Positions 52,647 through 53,904 of a stretch of DNA of 53,904 nucleotides are shown piece after piece. Where the stretch lies: positions 118,128 through 172,031 of the forward strand of contig JAAHHJ010000006.1 in NCBI GenBank assembly GCA_010692425.1, read 5' to 3'. Under the pieces are notes generated by a model. That model saw nothing but the letters and a program-made list of their open reading frames with translations, made no database searches and was not told where the DNA came from. The DNA comes from Symploca sp. SIO3C6. Lineage in GTDB: Bacteria > Cyanobacteriota > Cyanobacteriia > Cyanobacteriales > Coleofasciculaceae. The translations under genes and the position numbers were made by a program. Numbering within the stretch: position 1 is the first letter of the stretch; each line of letters opens with the position of its first letter.

Positions 52647-53804
52647 TTGGAAGCGAGGCGCGTAACTTTTCGACTGCATCCAACTAAAAGTCAAACCAAA
52701 AAGTTGCATTATTGGAGGCGAATGCATAAAGATTTATACAAGGCTGCATTGTATAATCGAAAGACTCAATATCAGCGTTTCAATCACTCAGTTGGATACT
52801 TGGAACAACAAAATTGTTTGCCCGCTTTCAAGCAAGTACACCCAGAATATAAAGAGCTGGGTTCTCATGCTCTCCAAGCCACTCTCAAACGAGTCGATTT
52901 CGCTTTCAATCGCTTTTTCAAAGGCTTAGCTAAATATCCCAAATTCAAGTCTGGCAAACTCTATCGTGGTTGGACTTATCCTTGTAGTTCTGGTTGGAAA
53001 ACCCATACTACTGGAGATCATGGTTTTCTGGAATTGTCCAATCTTGGTGAGATACGAATGAGAGGTAGGGCAAGGACTTGGGGAAGACCTACCACTTGCA
53101 CCATCCTCTGGAAAAACCATAAATGGTACGCCAGCATTACCGTCAATTGTGACCCAGTTAGAGAAACTAGTACTGGTGCTATAGGCTTGGATTTTGGCTG
53201 CCAAACTGCTGTAGCAATGTCTAACGGCACCAAGGTAGAAAACCCTAGATTTCTGGCCAAAACCAGCGAGAAAGTAAAAAAAGCCTCCTTGAGGTTGAGG
53301 CGCAAACAAACCCCCAACAGAAAGAAAAAGATTAAAGCTTCTAAGCGTTGGAAACAAGCTAAAAAACTAGTCTCCAAGCTGAACAACAAGGTAGCTAATC
53401 AACGAGATGATTGGCAACATAAAGTAGCGGCACAAATTGTCAGCGGTAATAGCCTGGTCGCTACAGAAGAGTTAAACCTGAAAGGAATGACTCGTAAAGC
53501 CAAAAAAGGTAGCAAGCGTCAACGTCAAAAAGCCGGACTTAATCGCTCACTTCTAGATGTAGGAATTGGAGCCTTTAAACAAAAGGTTAAGTATAAGGTT
53601 GAGGAGGCTGGCGGGGTCTACATCGAGGTTAAGACCACAAAAGTTAAGCCAACCCAACGATGTCCTAAGTGTTGGAAAACTGAGCCTAAAGATTTGAGTC
53701 AAAGAGTTCATGAGTGTAAGCACTGTGGTTTCACAACCGACAGAGAGTGCGATTCGTTCTGGAGAAACCCAGAAATGGGGGGATTCCAGGCATATGTAAG
53801 GTAA
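52647..53804 (+). CDS. tnpB: TnpB, IS200/IS605-family RNA-guided nuclease (lone accessory gene)
   Basis: A 385-residue TnpB. An N-terminal helical/WED-like region (MEARRVTFRLHPTKSQTKKL) precedes the RuvC-like core. The first RuvC Asp is in AIGLDFGCQTAVAMSNGT, the Glu in LVATEELNLKGM, the zinc ribbon in CPKCWKTEPKD...CKHCGF, and the last Asp in TTDRECD. The usual DRDxNAAxN tail is replaced by DRECDSFWRN and a short divergent end. No tnpA lies beside it. The start is TTG at 52647, behind GAGGTGATG. TnpB proteins cut DNA guided by an RNA made from the element's right end, which here would begin near the stop codon. Cutting activity is uncertain given the odd C-terminus. Confidence 0.85.
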   Translation: MEARRVTFRLHPTKSQTKKLHYWRRMHKDLYKAALYNRKTQYQRFNHSVGYLEQQNCLPAFKQVHPEYKELGSHALQATLKRVDFAFNRFFKGLAKYPKFKSGKLYRGWTYPCSSGWKTHTTGDHGFLELSNLGEIRMRGRARTWGRPTTCTILWKNHKWYASITVNCDPVRETSTGAIGLDFGCQTAVAMSNGTKVENPRFLAKTSEKVKKASLRLRRKQTPNRKKKIKASKRWKQAKKLVSKLNNKVANQRDDWQHKVAAQIVSGNSLVATEELNLKGMTRKAKKGSKRQRQKAGLNRSLLDVGIGAFKQKVKYKVEEAGGVYIEVKTTKVKPTQRCPKCWKTEPKDLSQRVHECKHCGFTTDRECDSFWRNPEMGGFQAYVR

Positions 53805-53904
53805 CCGATTAGGTTGAGTTCGCACTTAAATCCCTTACAAATGACAACTTAATAACCATGTAGGTGAGGGTTAGTATCCTAGAACCCCCCAAATCCAACC
53901 CTCC
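53805..53904. other. Sequence after tnpB to the window end
   Basis: The last 100 bases may include the guide-RNA scaffold and right end of the TnpB element, but no end motif or target repeat can be recognised before the window stops. Confidence 0.25.

Overview
The window comes from a filamentous cyanobacterium. It carries the filament-integrity operon fraC-fraD-fraE, a PatA-type response regulator, a DUF3181 protein, a CHASE2 Ser/Thr kinase and a GAF/PAS class III cyclase. About a dozen copies of the HIP1 octamer GCGATCGC are scattered through it. The genus cannot be told from this sequence alone.

Layout. 1-0.9 kb: non-coding, with four tandem 118-119 bp units that each end in an intrinsic-terminator hairpin (a possible multicopy small-RNA array). 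0.9-12 kb: signalling and housekeeping genes (CHASE2 kinase, adenylate/guanylate cyclase, recN, an ABC1/UbiB-like kinase) and one unrecognised protein. 12.6-22.2 kb: a specialised-metabolism island. 23.1-25.5 kb: fraCDE. 25.6-33.6 kb: larE, a small HEXXH protein, an iron-dependent alcohol dehydrogenase family protein, a PatA-like regulator, a leucine-rich-repeat protein, DUF3181, a two-TM protein, moaC and tRNA-Arg(ACG). 33.7-50.7 kb: an MFS transporter, then a long minus-strand set for surface glycan or glycolipid synthesis (GT39, UPF0104-type membrane protein, three GT4 reading frames of which two are halves of one broken gene, hexapeptide acyltransferase, sulfotransferase, Wzx-like flippase, epimerase, a PHP-like/methyltransferase fusion, GlpD-like oxidase, GT2). 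51.4-53.9 kb: a serine hydrolase and a lone TnpB gene.

The most interesting part is the 12.6-22.2 kb island. It encodes a fused aminodeoxychorismate synthase (PapA type, PIKGT motif), an AroQ chorismate-mutase-like protein (PapB type), a TyrA-like dehydrogenase in which the conserved HPMFGP reads NPMFAP (PapC type), a DAHP synthase, an AurF-type di-iron arylamine N-oxygenase with all seven expected metal ligands at nearly AurF spacing, a class I methyltransferase, and a phenylalanine-ammonia-lyase homologue. In the lyase the two aromatic-pocket residues Phe107/Leu108 of Anabaena PAL are Tyr107/His108. Together these predict a route from chorismate through 4-amino-4-deoxychorismate and 4-aminophenylpyruvate to 4-aminophenylalanine, with oxidation of the arylamine to a nitro (or hydroxylamino/nitroso) group and ammonia elimination to a para-substituted cinnamate. 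The methyltransferase would act on the carboxylate or another group. I know related logic from pristinamycin, chloramphenicol and obafluorin, but not this combination with a PAL-type lyase in a cyanobacterium. No aminotransferase, NRPS or PKS is visible, so the product may be a small free acid or ester, or the rest may lie elsewhere.

The spacers of this island are full of short palindromic MITE-like elements in several families. No HIP1 octamer was found by eye between about 9.3 and 24.7 kb, the longest gap in the window. Both observations fit acquisition or recent rearrangement of the island between conserved chromosomal genes.
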